Positions 37,291-48,741 of a DNA stretch of 64,000 nt are shown here, piece by piece. Positions within the stretch are counted from its first letter, which is position 1. Every line of letters starts with the position of its first letter. The stretch spans positions 992,001 to 1,056,000 of the forward strand of contig CANUEZ040000209.1 in NCBI GenBank assembly GCA_948099385.1, in the 5' to 3' direction. Source of the DNA: Fasciola hepatica (lineage: Eukaryota; Platyhelminthes; Trematoda; Plagiorchiida; Fasciolidae). The position numbers and the translations under genes are program-made. The notes under the pieces are model-generated. The model ran no database searches and was not told the origin of the DNA. It saw nothing but the letters and a program-made list of their open reading frames with translations.

Positions 37291-37797
37291 ACTTTCCGCG
37301 CTGCCTTCTTCGCCAGTATTGGATTTGTCAGACATGTCCACGAACGCGAGTGAATTTTGCCCAGATACCGATGCAAGTGACGATGCTATCAGTGGAGCGA
37401 TTTCTCAGTTAGATGGCCAAGATCACTGTGTATCGTTTGGTAGTAAAACGTTTTCAAACGGAGAGAAGAACTACTATAGTGCCGGGTAGAAAATGTTGGC
37501 TGTAATGAATATGTCTGATTGGTCGTCCATTTTGTGTCCGCATGGATAAATAAGTGCCATATTGATTGCGGAGTTTTAAGTATCTACAGGGATGGAATGT
37601 TCCATGGGAGGATCTGTTGCTTGAGTTCGAATACGTTTCCGCACGTCAGTCGGGTAAAAGTCATGTGTACGTGGATATCATGTCTAGACACCCAATGAAA
37701 GATCATGGTGATTTTCCATTCGGCATCATAGATTTTGTGGAGATACCAAAGGCATATAAGAGGACAATGGATAGCGATGCAGTCAAATGATACAAGC
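37291..37797 (+). pseudogene. Gypsy-2: RNase H relic
   Basis: LPSSPVLDLSDMS then CPDTDASDDAISGAISQLDG (37305-37420) is the start of Gypsy RNase H, with the DTDASD box kept. HCVSFGSKTFSNGEKNYYSAG follows. After stops, the frame 37566-37790 has LLEFEYVSARQSGKSHVYVD and IMSRHP, corresponding to the family's '..N.ADALSR.P' end. In the family the domain degrades the RNA strand of the RNA/DNA hybrid. It is inactive here because of frame breaks. Confidence 0.82.
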
Positions 37798-38060
37798 ACC
37801 GCTTCGTATATGAAAAAGTCAAGGTTAACTCATCCAGGCTGTAACAAGTTGGAACATGCTGCTAGACTTCGGTTCTAGTGGCCATATCAACGGAGGGTTA
37901 TTCTAGATTTTTGGTCTATGGCTCAATAACGCTATGCCCAATGCTGGCATGCCGGAAACGCTGTCGATGAAATGAAAAGAGTTTTCTGTAGTTGAAAAAA
38001 ATTTGGTCAGATAGTACGTGCGTTATTTGCGATTCATCTTAACAAAATGAATCCGTATAA
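37798..38060 (+). pseudogene. Gypsy-2: integrase N-terminal (zinc-binding) remnant
   Basis: LTHPGCNKLEHAARLRF then WPYQRRVILDFWSMAQ (37825-37925) matches the HPG...WWP.. part of the Gypsy integrase HHCC region, in the right place after RNase H. No catalytic core follows: the sequence decays and then meets the 3' end of the RTE LINE at about 38250. Confidence 0.62.
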
Positions 38061-38249
38061 AACTGGAATTCACTGAGATGGCAATATGGTTTCATAAGTG
38101 CAGTCAGAACCGAAAGTCCCGGTTCAGTTTCAGCTTATTCGAAATTGCATTTCGGTGCACTGGTTTTAGTTGATACCTTTCTCCAGCGTCGACTAAACGG
38201 CAAAAGATCAGTAGAGCAAACTGGGATAATTCTGAAAAAGTAGACGTGA

Positions 38250-40740
38250 TAAGCTGAAGTCACGAGGACAAAGGAAGCCCCCGAATACACCTAAGTCACT
38301 GTCCATGACACCTGATCATTTCACCTAATGCCCATAATCACCTGGTAGGCTCTTCAGGTGGACCATTGCCTAAAACTCTAACAAGACCTACTTGACCAAG
38401 TCCACTGGTCAAGGTTTGAAATAATTTTTGCCGTGTTGTGTACTGACCGTACTCGACCCACCTTCCGACCACTTGTGGATACAATGCTTGATCCACAGAC
38501 AGACCACTTGTTCCCAACACCCTACGTCTAACCTCAGCAATACTGATGAGGTGCTCCCACCACAATCGACAATGACACGGAAATATCGATGGTCGAATAT
38601 CGGCAGCAATAACCTATTTTCTACTTTTACCGGCCATGTTTCTGAGACGTATAGAAGAGCAAACCTAACGGCCGACGTGTACACTGGACCCATTACAGAC
38701 AACTCGATGTCACGCTGACGCCACAATTAGCTGAGTCTGACAAAAGCTAAACATTCCTTCTGAATAGGCAACGACACTACATCCAAAATTGCTCCACCTG
38801 GTGAGATTTAGGTGCCCAGATAACAACACTCATCTACTTTCACTTCGGCTTCTTCTGACAAGACGAGTTTTAGTGTAGCGTCAACCCAGTCTTGCAACAG
38901 CATTTTACATTATGAAGGTACAAAACGCATCTTAACCACTGCTACATTGTTGTTTAGGTCGATTGAGTAGAACGCCGCTTCCAGTTTAGGAAAGATAGAT
39001 ATTTTGACTCTACAAAGGGTATGTGTGTGTTCTATGATTTCTAATACAGTCAAAATGTGGTTGATACAACCCCGACTGAATTTGAAACTAACATGGTTCT
39101 CATGCGTATAAATTCCATGGGCACTATATAATCGGCGGAGAATATTCCCGGTGAGCAGTTTGGATGAGTTACTTACCAAGTTAGGTCCTCTGTGGTTTAC
39201 ACAACAGGACCTACCATCTTTCCTGTAGATCAGTACAATAATCGTTTTACATCGTCTTCGAGGATTCAACTCACTTTACCAAATTACCAGAGGAGATTTA
39301 CTAACTTCGACAGTAAAGCTTTGTACCCATTCTAGAATAAAAATGAAGGCAGTGCAACTGATCCAGCAGCTATGTATCTTTTCAAATAAGTCATCTCTGG
39401 CATAAACATTGTCTCTGGCAGGTATAATCTGAGGGTCCACTGTTTAAGTGGGCCCACTAAATTGCTCATTAAGGTGCTTCACCCAACGGTTTAGACGATA
39501 TATTTGAAAGCGAGTCAGTGGGCCGTCGGATACTTTTCCTAATTCGCATGCACTAGGCTTCTGTGAACTGACTCCCAAAATCAAACAATAATGGTTGCGT
39601 ATATGGCACCATCGTTTTCCATTTCCCTACATTTCGTTGTTCCTCACTACTCACGATTACTTTCCAGGCTCCCAGTATGTCGGAATCTCGAGGAGTTACG
39701 AACTTTATTGAATTTGGCATCCGGAGAAACTGATTTGCGAACACCCGATAAAGCTACTGATGTTGAAAATATCCATACTTTGTGTGGCATCGAACTCTTC
39801 GACCTGCTGCCAGCGTTCATCTAGGTCCGGGACATCCGACTGCGTAGATAATAGGGTAGATGACTGTGCCTGAAAATCGGATAGTGGGTTGTGTTCTGGG
39901 GGTCCACAGGCATAGACGCAGATGAACAACAATCTTCAGTCGATTGAAGCCAGCGGCGACCGGTGAACGTATGGTCAATTTGTGTACAACTTTGTGAAGT
40001 TGTAGGGTACACCATGTTAATTGATGTCGCTTCTATTGGCAGAAATTTACACTTACAAGCAACAATCTGAGGTCGGAGCACAGCTAGACGCGAAGGTCAC
40101 GAATAACAGTGAGATGGACTGGGATAGCAGGCGGGCCTCCGATGTGCCTCTAGGGATCTCCCAAAAGAGCCAACTTGGATGGTGAAACCCTCAACAATGA
40201 CCACCAAGTCCATCGAACAGACGCTTTGAATCAGTTGAGATAAATCTCATTATAATTCTTCCTTGGTGTCAGATAAAATGATATCGGCGGTTCATACACC
40301 AGCATGATGAGAAAGCATCGATGCTCCAGCTTATTGCTGTTGAAATGAACAGAACTGTCCAACCGGAATTCAAACAAACGAGTGCCGACTGATATCCAGT
40401 TTAGCAGTGCACGATCAGCTCTCGTGCTTTAAACAGTCCCAAGGCCAGCCTGACCAACAGCACTAAACACAGCATCATGGGACACTTAGAGAGCAACACG
40501 AGAGACTGAGGCTGCACCTATGGTGCGAAACGAGGTCACAAAAGTGGGGTCTCTTGTGTGTGTTTCGGAGACACAGCCCACATCTACTTCACAGTTGTCA
40601 AGAGTTCTAGCAAGGGCAGCCCGTTGCCTTATCTGACATTGTGTGAGGACGTTGAAGGCAGCCAATTGAATTGAATATTTAGGCTCATTGATTGCACCTG
40701 GTCCATACACCCTGTGTGAACTACTGCTTTCTTCAGATCC
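38250..40740 (-). pseudogene. RTE-type LINE, right copy: endonuclease, RT, C-terminal domain
   Basis: From 40710 down it repeats the left copy: FNVLTQCQIRQRAALAR, SQSCTQIDHTFTGRRW (about 40000-39945), and the RT part IIVLIYRKDGRSCC (39240-39190). Unlike the left copy it continues past the inverted-repeat edge (38898) with LLQDWVDATLKLVLSEEAEV, CYLGT.ISPGGAILD, LWRQRDIELSVMGPVYTSAV and ALLYVSETWPVKVE, the C-terminal part of RTE ORFs. It then continues as VRRRVLGTSGLSVDQ and LTSGLGQVGLVRVLGNGPP down to about 38345. The catalytic FADD region is deleted, as in the left copy. The 3' end is near 38250. Confidence 0.9.
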
Positions 40741-42868
40741 ACAGTTACTCGAGACATTTTCTATCGATCTTAAATAAAAGGAAGGAAATTGGCGAGGCCC
40801 ATTGAAGGAAAGATGCTGAAGGTTTATTATTTAGACCAAACCGTCTTCTCATTGTGTGTTACACAAACGAGCGGTCATTTTCTACCTGTTAGTTTGAGCT
40901 AGTCGATGAGACCGAACTAATAATTCGACTGACATGTTCTTCTGATTCCTTTACGTGTGGGAATCCTTTCCAATTTCTTGATGGAAACGAAGAATTATTT
41001 TTCCAAGTAACGTTCATCAGTATCACATATATATACTAATTTGTGGAATGACACGGAACCCAGGTTTTTGATGGATTCCTATCCACAGATGGGAACATAA
41101 TCCTTGCAGCCTCCATTGAAAACATGGTTGAAAATCTAATCCTCTTTGTTGATATTTCTTCTACTTTTATCCTACCACGGTTGTTTACTCACCTCGGACG
41201 CAGTCTGATTTTATATTCTTCTGTAACATGCACACCACAGTCAGTGTTCTCGGTGCATCAAACTGACCACAAATATCACCCCGGGATTTGTTTGTGCCGC
41301 TGTCTGTGTTGCACCCGCTGAACTGAAACGATTGTCAGACGCTTATTCTGGTCAACTTGACTAACTCTGTGATCCATAAGTATGGAGATTTTCAGCTTTA
41401 AACCTATTCACATTCATCTCATATTTTCACCCAATTTATCTTACTTCCTGAATGGATGCGCTTTGGTCCTTCGAGTATCTCAACCAGCTCGGTACGAAAC
41501 CTACAACTGTGGTCGACCACAACAAAGTTTAGGATTGACAAATTTCCACCCTTGTAATTGACGAATTGTGCCCGTATGCATGATGTTCTTGAATGTACCC
41601 ATGCCTAACCAAAACACAACCTCTTCTCCGTTCACCACTATTTGGCGGAACACATTTTTACCTCTCCGGCATCAGTATCCCGCTCACTCTATCGGTGTCA
41701 ATATGCGTTTGCTCTTTGTCCACTGCTTCCTGGAGCAAATACTTTTCCGTGAAATGGTTGCGCATCTTCTAGTTTCCACAAGTTGTTTTCCTAAGGCAGA
41801 GTAATTGTCTATTTCCACGACGTTTTGCCTAATTCAAAAACCAACACTGCATCTTTGAATTCGTGCATGTTCCTGATATATTTTTGTACAGACCAATGTA
41901 ATCTGACGTTTTCTTACATTTTCTGGTTGCTTCCTCAACCCACCAGATATCGATGCACTGTTTGAGTGATCATTTTGAAATTGCTCGCAACTTTTCTTAT
42001 CACCCCAGGGTTCACGTTATCACAACGATATCCAGTCTAGCATGTGGGTGCATGCCCAAGGTAAGTGTAAATTTGCATGATCGTATCAGTTTCCTCAGCC
42101 GAAACATAAACTAATCCAAGATCTACCGGTCAAATGTGGCCGTTTGATGACAGAGAAAAAGTCGGCAGACAAAAACGATGATGAAACATGCTTTCTGTAC
42201 ATGCAGCAAATTCGAAAACCGGTCTGATTGCTCTAGCGTTCTGCATGTCTCGAAGGAATATAAATGGGATAATGAATATAAGCCTGCAAACACGGTTTAG
42301 TCCGCAATCTTTCGAATGGTATTGGATGGATCTTTACGGTTGACACGCTAGCAGATCTCGCCTTCGTTTTTGCCGAGATGAATGATCATAAGTACGATGA
42401 GAGTAAATGGGTGAAAGATCGGTTCATCTGTATTTTTCTTCTTATGTCGCATTGCAAAATTGTTGGTTTCATACCGAAAGCATCAGACTCCCCGGTCAAA
42501 ATTCGTCTGTCTGTGCAAGCCAATTTCACATGATTTATTTACTTTGGTCTAACAATGCGAATTCTACGTATTCAGTCATCGAAAGTCAGCAATCTTTGGA
42601 TTCGAGGGGAAGCTTGGTAGCAACACTCACCCCGTCACATCAATGGCATTATCTTCTTTCAAATATGGCTAACAACCCTAATGTGGAGTAATTTATTCGT
42701 GTGATTTGCAAATTGGATGACACGTGGCAGCTGAGACGGTGGATTTGATCGAAATCAATCGTCGTGAGTAACAGTTACGTGAACATATTGATATATATCC
42801 CTAAGTAACAATAACCTGGTTTATTCCATCCAGATCTGAAATTGATATTGTTTTTTGTTTGATCACGT
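38898..42868 (-). repeat. Inverted repeat, right arm, proximal segment
   Basis: Reverse complement of 19634-23603, about 98-99% identical in sampled stretches and nearly free of indels. The inner edge at 38898 lies within the RTE LINE, which continues outside the repeat on this side. The outer edge at 42868 is where the 10.9-kb block specific to this arm starts. Confidence 0.94.
41100..41340 (+). repeat. Dispersed repeat, possibly LTR-derived (right-arm copy)
   Basis: Mirror of 21130-21400; see that entry for the resemblance to 50640-50790. Confidence 0.4.
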
Positions 42869-44269
42869 TTTCATTGAAGCTACTTATAAATGGCGTTTAT
42901 CTAAGAATTAGGGTGCAGCGAGAATGATTCGGAATAACCCGAGGCCATAAGTGAGCTGCGTCACCATAATAGTTCACCTTGTAAACTTCGTTACAGAAAA
43001 GTCGAGCTGAAAATTTCTTCGAAGATTTTCCAATTTGATAGTGTGGTTGATCTCTATTTTTTGAAGTAAATGTGGTTGCCAGTGAGCGGAAGCTACGGTC
43101 CGCTTTGGGTTTATGTGCGGTTTGTTATGCGTTCTTCGTATCTTTGCTCTAATCCCCAAAAGGGCATTGAACGCGTGTCCCGTGGCCTTGCAATCGTGCG
43201 CTCATGTGCTAGCCGGAGTAGTTTGGCCGGATAAGTAACTGGATCAACCCATACACGTAATTGCTTTGTCTGATTCAGATCACAACACATGGATCAAGTA
43301 GAGGGATTTCACGATAGACTAGAAGACGTTTGGTATTTTTGGGGCTAAAAAAGGATCTACTTGAAAACTGAATGCATGCACACATGTGCCTATTGAAATG
43401 TATATCTTACTCGTGGGTACCACCATCAAATTGGTCACCACCAAATCAGTCACCCCGGGAACTTCGATTGAGTATTTTTAAGGTCATTCTGCAACACAGT
43501 CTACAGTCTGCAGCGGATGACCGTCATTCGCATCATAGAGCATTAACAATGTTGATTGTGTTGAAAGCGTGTTAAGATATTGGTCAACGCAAATCTATAG
43601 AAAAAGCTGCGGAAACCATTGAAGAAAACTGTACTGTCAGTGATAATGTTGTAGAGTAGTTTTGTATATATATGTGTGCTTTATCCATCGTTCTCAGAGA
43701 TGGAAGATAAAAATCCCTTAGTAAAATCAGTCGAGTTTGGTGTTGCAACTTTTTATAATTCGTTCTTCGTAGCTGTCGTTGTTCTGCTATGGGAAGCACC
43801 ACGAATATTTTGACTGTGGGATTCCGGAAAATAATTGATTTTTCCAAAACCACGTGAAGGTTCGGTTTACAGTAGTTCGCAGCAGCTGGACAAATATTTG
43901 CGTACCGGACACAACAGGGTGAAAATGTGCCATGAGTAGCCCTGGGCTGAATGTGAGTGTGGTTGATCGAAAATCGAGGAGTCCCCGTGTTGCGGGGGAC
44001 GTCCTTACTAGTGGTGGTAAATTAATCATTCATAGTGGAGAGATTGTGTCGATGTAGGTCTTTGTGGGTTAAAGTTTATTGGATACAATTAGATGTTCTA
44101 ACATTGATTCCGAGTGATGTTCTACAGTATGACTCCCTTCTGATAAACGTCATTCACAATGATAATGTGCTTAAGGGGGAATGTGTGTAACCCAACTGAG
44201 ACTAAGCCAGATGGTGCTGTATTAAACCTGTTTGTCACTCCATCATCGCGGTGGTGACCAGCAATTCAA
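42869..44269. other. No gene recognised
   Basis: Short frames only, up to 89 codons. It contains cgcgtgtcccgtggcc (43171), a local GC-rich patch, and no retroelement motif I can name. It may be the leader and gag part of Gypsy-3 beyond recognition. Confidence 0.45.
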
Positions 44270-45110
44270 TCATAAGACTGTTGTATTTGCATCCGATGCT
44301 AGACACAATTTCATTGTGAATACTGGAATCTACTCTTCCTGAGTGCATTTTGGTTAAGCTATTATGGATCTGCGAACAAAGAAAACAGCGATGTTAGTAC
44401 GTGGTGTTACCGGTCATGGGCTTGATCATCTCGGTGAACGTGATTTGAGTAATAGAAGGGATAGTGGCCAGTCGGTAACTGTTAACTTTAAGATTCCACG
44501 TGACAGTCCATCCATTCGGGGTTTGAGTGCAATGAGAAGTCCGGATCTACTGCTAACTTTGTTCGATGAGAATTCATCATGTCGAACAACTCACGCACGA
44601 ACTTACGAGCGTTCAAAGTGAAAGGAAGACTCAGCCACTGGAAGCCACAACTAAATGGGAAATCTACTCTACCCAGAAGGTCAAAGTTGCGTAGACCACC
44701 TCGACGTACGTGCTCAAATCGCATCTCATAAAACTCTGTTGAAACATCGGAAATTCAAGTGAGTTCGTCAAAACGTTCTGTTATTCTATACAGGACGTGT
44801 AAACTGCGAGAGTCGTTAAAGGCCCAGGATTAAACAGATATTCCCTGTTCTCCTGATAACTGGCTCTGACCATCCATACATTTTACTACACGACAGGCTG
44901 GATAGAGATTTTGGGAAATTACGGATTTACGAAATGGTTCAGCTCATAAAAGACACACTGATCAGGTATGCAATAGAATACCAGTTGAAGAGCGACCCGA
45001 TGAAGTGGAAGGAGACATACACGTTTGCAATCTAGTTCTATTGCGTAGAATACCTCGTCTTAACCCTGTGTTGAATGTTCCAATGAGTGGAGTCATGACT
45101 GCGGGATAAC
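44270..45110 (+). pseudogene. Gypsy-3: retropepsin fragment fused to integrase C-terminal remnant
   Basis: RHNFIVNTGIYSS (about 44300-44340) fits the aspartic-protease active-site loop with the catalytic DTG changed to NTG. The frame 44364-44621 continues with VRGVTGHGLDHLGERDL and SPSIRGLSAMRSPDLLLTLF, parallel to the Gypsy-1 protease but clearly diverged. RT and RNase H are missing. From about 44930, HTDQVCNRIPVEERPDEVEG resembles the C-terminal end of a Gypsy integrase, just upstream of an LTR-like block. The protease and integrase ends are therefore brought together by a large internal deletion. Confidence 0.68.
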
Positions 45111-45121
45111 AGGGGGCAGGA

Positions 45122-45492
45122 TGTGTTGATTCTGTCATATTCACATAGGGGTCGAGAAAACAACTTAGGATCAATCAGTGTTCATTCGTTCGATATACAT
45201 TCCAATCAGCATCCACGCATTTCTGCATACGAACATGCGCGTATGACTCATCTCGTTCCTAAGATAAATCTTGATTATCGCAGTATGCGTGTCGCGCGCA
45301 TATCACGTGACAGTGTCTGGCAATTTTTTGTCCACCAATCACATTACTGATGGATAAATACTTTGGTGTGAATGCTATCCCTTCCATATGTCATGCCCAT
45401 ATATATGCCGTATTTTATACGCTAAACAATAATACATTCCAGCACCAGTTGGTGTGATTTCTGATTTCGTTTCATGCAATCTGGTCATCACA
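45122..45492 (+). mobile_element. Gypsy-3 LTR (putative), about 371 bp
   Basis: It starts TGTGTTGATTCTG and ends GTCATCACA, directly after the integrase-like end. That position fits a 3' LTR. However, the bases that follow, attggggtcgctggcagg, look like a primer-binding site, which would normally follow a 5' LTR. No second copy is in the window to confirm the borders. Confidence 0.45.
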
Positions 45493-45519
45493 ATTGGGGT
45501 CGCTGGCAGGATCCAAACC

Positions 45520-45990
45520 AGCTGGTGATTTCCTTAGGGATCCTCAACCGCAGCTTCTAGCTATTCAAAGCCTAACCCGCAAGGCAGCGGGATGAAATGT
45601 GGGGCCCGTAACCCACTGAGAGCCGTAGACTGATTACTTGATTCATTCGCACTTCGGATTAGGCCAAACATCCTGGGTACTCAGTGCATTTACCACCACA
45701 GATGCCGGTGGGCATACCGTTGTTTGCCTCATGCGCCATCTATGGTTGGTTTGGAATTAGGGTTTAGCCATTTACTTTAGAGGGACTATTAGTCAGCCAA
45801 TCCGGGTGAGAGTGACGTGCCTTTACTTTCGTCTTCTCGTTTTAGTGTGAACACCTCCGCCACGATAAGGCAGTGAGTAGGACTTCCTCAGCAGAGGCTG
45901 TGTTAGACGCACCATCTTTTGGGAGCATTTTGAGGGGCATAAAGGACGAATAGTTTTCTAGGAGCCTGAAGCATCCACCCTAAACCATAC
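45520..45990. repeat. Well-preserved GC-richer block, unidentified (possible element leader)
   Basis: This block includes cctaacccgcaaggcagcgg, gtggggcccgtaacccactg, agatgccggtgggcatacc and acacctccgccacgataagg. Its composition and ordered texture differ sharply from the decayed AT-rich flanks. No open frame of note crosses it. It may be the 5' untranslated leader of a LINE or LTR element, or a short non-autonomous repeat. It sits immediately after the LTR/primer-site-like sequence. Confidence 0.4.
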
Positions 45991-47344
45991 TGAGACATTT
46001 GGAGGCACCGGTTGGGATTTCTTTTGGAATACTGGTCATATTTCTACTTTTAGTTCAATACGGAATAGTCTGATTTGGTTTTGCCTTGTGCTATTTTTAC
46101 CTGCTGGAAAACCGTAGCAGCGGTATCTTTTCAAAATACTGTTTTCCGCTCTAATCGAAACGACTTGTTTCATCGTTATCACTTCTTCTGTGCTCAAGTT
46201 GATGGAGAAGATCTTACTTTGTCGGGAGAGTTCCTGTTTGGTTATCCCCAATAACTAGTACTAGTTGACATCCAAACGCAGCTAGTGTACTCTGGATACA
46301 GGTGACTTAATTGGCCTTTGCACTCTGAAGAACTTACGCAGTTCTGTCAAACCAGATTTCTCCATTTTCCATAACTGTTTCACTGATTTTATTTCGGTTC
46401 CCCGTTATTTTCTGGTTCCGCCAATGGAGCCTTTCGAATGTCCCAAGTTATTTTCTGATGGATATATATAAATTAAAGATGGGATGGAAAATATCAGCGG
46501 GCAGTTCCAGGATAGTATCAGATACTTTGTTTTTCTACATCAGAAAATAAATGAAATCGTTTTTCCAATGTTTACGCTAAACTGAACTACGTGCATCTTA
46601 GTAGAATGTGAATCAAGTACTGAAACTATTAGAACACAAGCTGATCCGTTCGCATTACAGATCCAGAACCGATGTAAAATGTCTTGGCCTTATTGGCTAG
46701 ACACGTTGCACTGATTGACATTGACTATTTTCGATGAAAGACATGACATGACAATTCGAACCATCCGTAACACTGTTGGAAGTGCAGAGAAAAGGCTGAC
46801 GCGGTGTGACTGCAAACGCGTTTATACAAAAGTAATTGATCAAACCCTTACACGGGAGGACCGTACCTGCATGTGCATGCATCAGTAAGGTCAGCTGACT
46901 GCGGATCGATAGGCATACGAGGCAAACGAGAGTGAACGGTATAGCCGGGCTGAGACAAATTCAAATCCGTAAACGGCCGTACTGAGGCTTAAAAATCAAT
47001 AGAAGCACTTCAGAAGCCCATCTAAATTTGCTCCATTCAACAATACTAAAAACCATTTCGTTCCTTAACCACCACGTTTGAATATACCATTCGCGTAGGG
47101 CTGAGTTCAAAAGCACATCAAAAAATAAGATCCATTCTATTTGGTTGCACCTGCAGCCTCTTTGTTCTTTGGGTTAGCATTACCTTACCTTTCAATACCT
47201 ACTTGCAACCAAGTTACCATTTCCGTTCTGCATGGTGACGAAGGGTTCTGATTAGCACGTAATCTGTAAGTGGATCTAAAATCGTGCGGACAAAATTGAT
47301 TCACATGTCTCTACTGTTTCACTGGAAAACGAAATGGTTTGGCT
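45991..47344. other. No gene recognised
   Basis: Short frames only, up to 71 codons. Nothing attributable to a family. Confidence 0.5.
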
Positions 47345-47625
47345 GTAGGAATTGTATCAAACCAGCCAGTCGTACGTAACGATATAACCTGGACCCGAAC
47401 TATGCGCACTCGAAGAACGACAAGATCAGACACGAACATCAAGAATGTATTCTGTTGCATTTGGTTGATGCTCACTCGTTTATCTACAGAAAGTCATGTA
47501 TTCCTTGGCAAATAAAGTCTTGACTAATCGCAAGGCGATATCACTGTATCTGGACGATCTAACAATTACAACTGGGCTTTATCCGATTGGCTAGATACTG
47601 GAAATGAAGCTGTAGCGCACTGGAC
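47345..47625 (-). mobile_element. Gypsy-1 copy 2: 3' LTR fragment
   Basis: The stretch gtaggaattgtatcaaaccagcc... is a diverged copy of the LTR beginning at 8520. It keeps tgtattctgttg, cactcg.ttatctaca and the acgatctaac words in order. Homology stops near 47620, after cgcactgga, where the integrase C-terminal frame starts. The 5' half of this LTR is therefore missing. Confidence 0.75.
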
Positions 47626-48640
47626 CGATTGTGGAGCCAATCGGATCAATACAGCCTCCCTCTCTCCAAAAATTCTCATCGAATTGACTTGCTTGCAGGA
47701 CAGATATTCGGATTGGTGCAGTAGGCTGTAGGTGGGTTTCATCGAATGTTTTGTCTTCTTCGTTTGGAGCAGCACGATCATCATTCTCGGTCACGGTATC
47801 TACTGTGAATTCGGGAGCTTCTCTGAAATGATATTGACTAATGTGGCGCCGATGAAAGGTTGCGTCTTAAAGGTCCGTGATCTTGACCGTGGATTGAACA
47901 AGTTGCTTTGTATTGATCGCACTAACTGGTCGAAGATCGTTGCCTCCAAAGCATGCTACACCACTGAAATCCAAGCATCTTAGTGACGACCTGATTCTTC
48001 TACATTTGAACAACATGGCTGGAGTCTCCTTCGTCGTTGAATGCCCTGCGTTCCGATGTTGCCAGAGAGAAATATCCAGACACGTCTCCAATTCCGGCAG
48101 CGTATTTGGATTGGCTAAGGCGATTGCGCTCCTCAATTATTTACCAAAATTTCCACAGCGCCCTTAGAACATAATTGTCGGGGTGCCTTTCGAAGATGTC
48201 GACAGCCAATTTGATCCAACTCGTATCTCAACTCAAATGCGCAGAACTGGAAACCATTTTCGGTGACCAGCACTTTTGGGATACCTTCCCGACTGAAGCT
48301 TTCCTTAAGGCCCGGATTACAAACAACGTGGTTGGCGTTGATGTCAAAAATACTTCAGACCATTTCGAGTATGAGTGGATCAGTACGAGGGCATGGTATC
48401 TGTTCAGGAACGGACCGCAGAAATCGGCTTGTATACGTTGCAATGGTATCTAGCTGTCGTGCCACGGGTTCTGGTTGTTTGGTTTCGATTTCGCTTTATG
48501 TAGATACGCGTCAGAGTTCTTGGCTGTTGTTTATATGTCCGCATGCAACTAAGGCCACCAGTATATCGGCCGAGCCAGAAACTTCATCTTCTCCAAACCA
48601 AAAGTGACCTTTATGCATGTCTTCTAGTACCGTTTTGTCT
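47591..48640 (-). pseudogene. Gypsy-1 copy 2: integrase relic
   Basis: On the minus strand, a zinc-region remnant (about 48620-48540) is followed by the core MQRIQADFCGPFLNRYHALV and SYSKWSEVFLTSTPTT (48443-48330). The first catalytic aspartate, in ADFCGP, is kept. After a frameshift VLVTENGFQFCAHL shows the second catalytic position as E (family: TDNG). A long uninterrupted frame (48136-47591) carries NPNTLPELETCLDISLWQHR, ETPAMLFKCRRIRSSL and HRRHISQ, the integrase C-terminal domain and tail. In the family this protein inserts the cDNA. This copy is inactive but is the best-preserved integrase in the window. Confidence 0.9.
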
Positions 48641-48741
48641 AGGGGAGGAGGCATGACCAACCGATCACCACGCCACAGTACTCCGTCAGGTTGAAATGCA
48701 TAATTACTCTCGGTTCACGAAAAACTGTGAATACTTTCGTT

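Noticed and set aside
38535..38570. Second CTGATGA word followed by a GGTG/CACC stem
   Set aside because: The stem is followed by ACAA and not GAAA. The stretch is antisense to the C-terminal coding region of the RTE LINE, which explains it.
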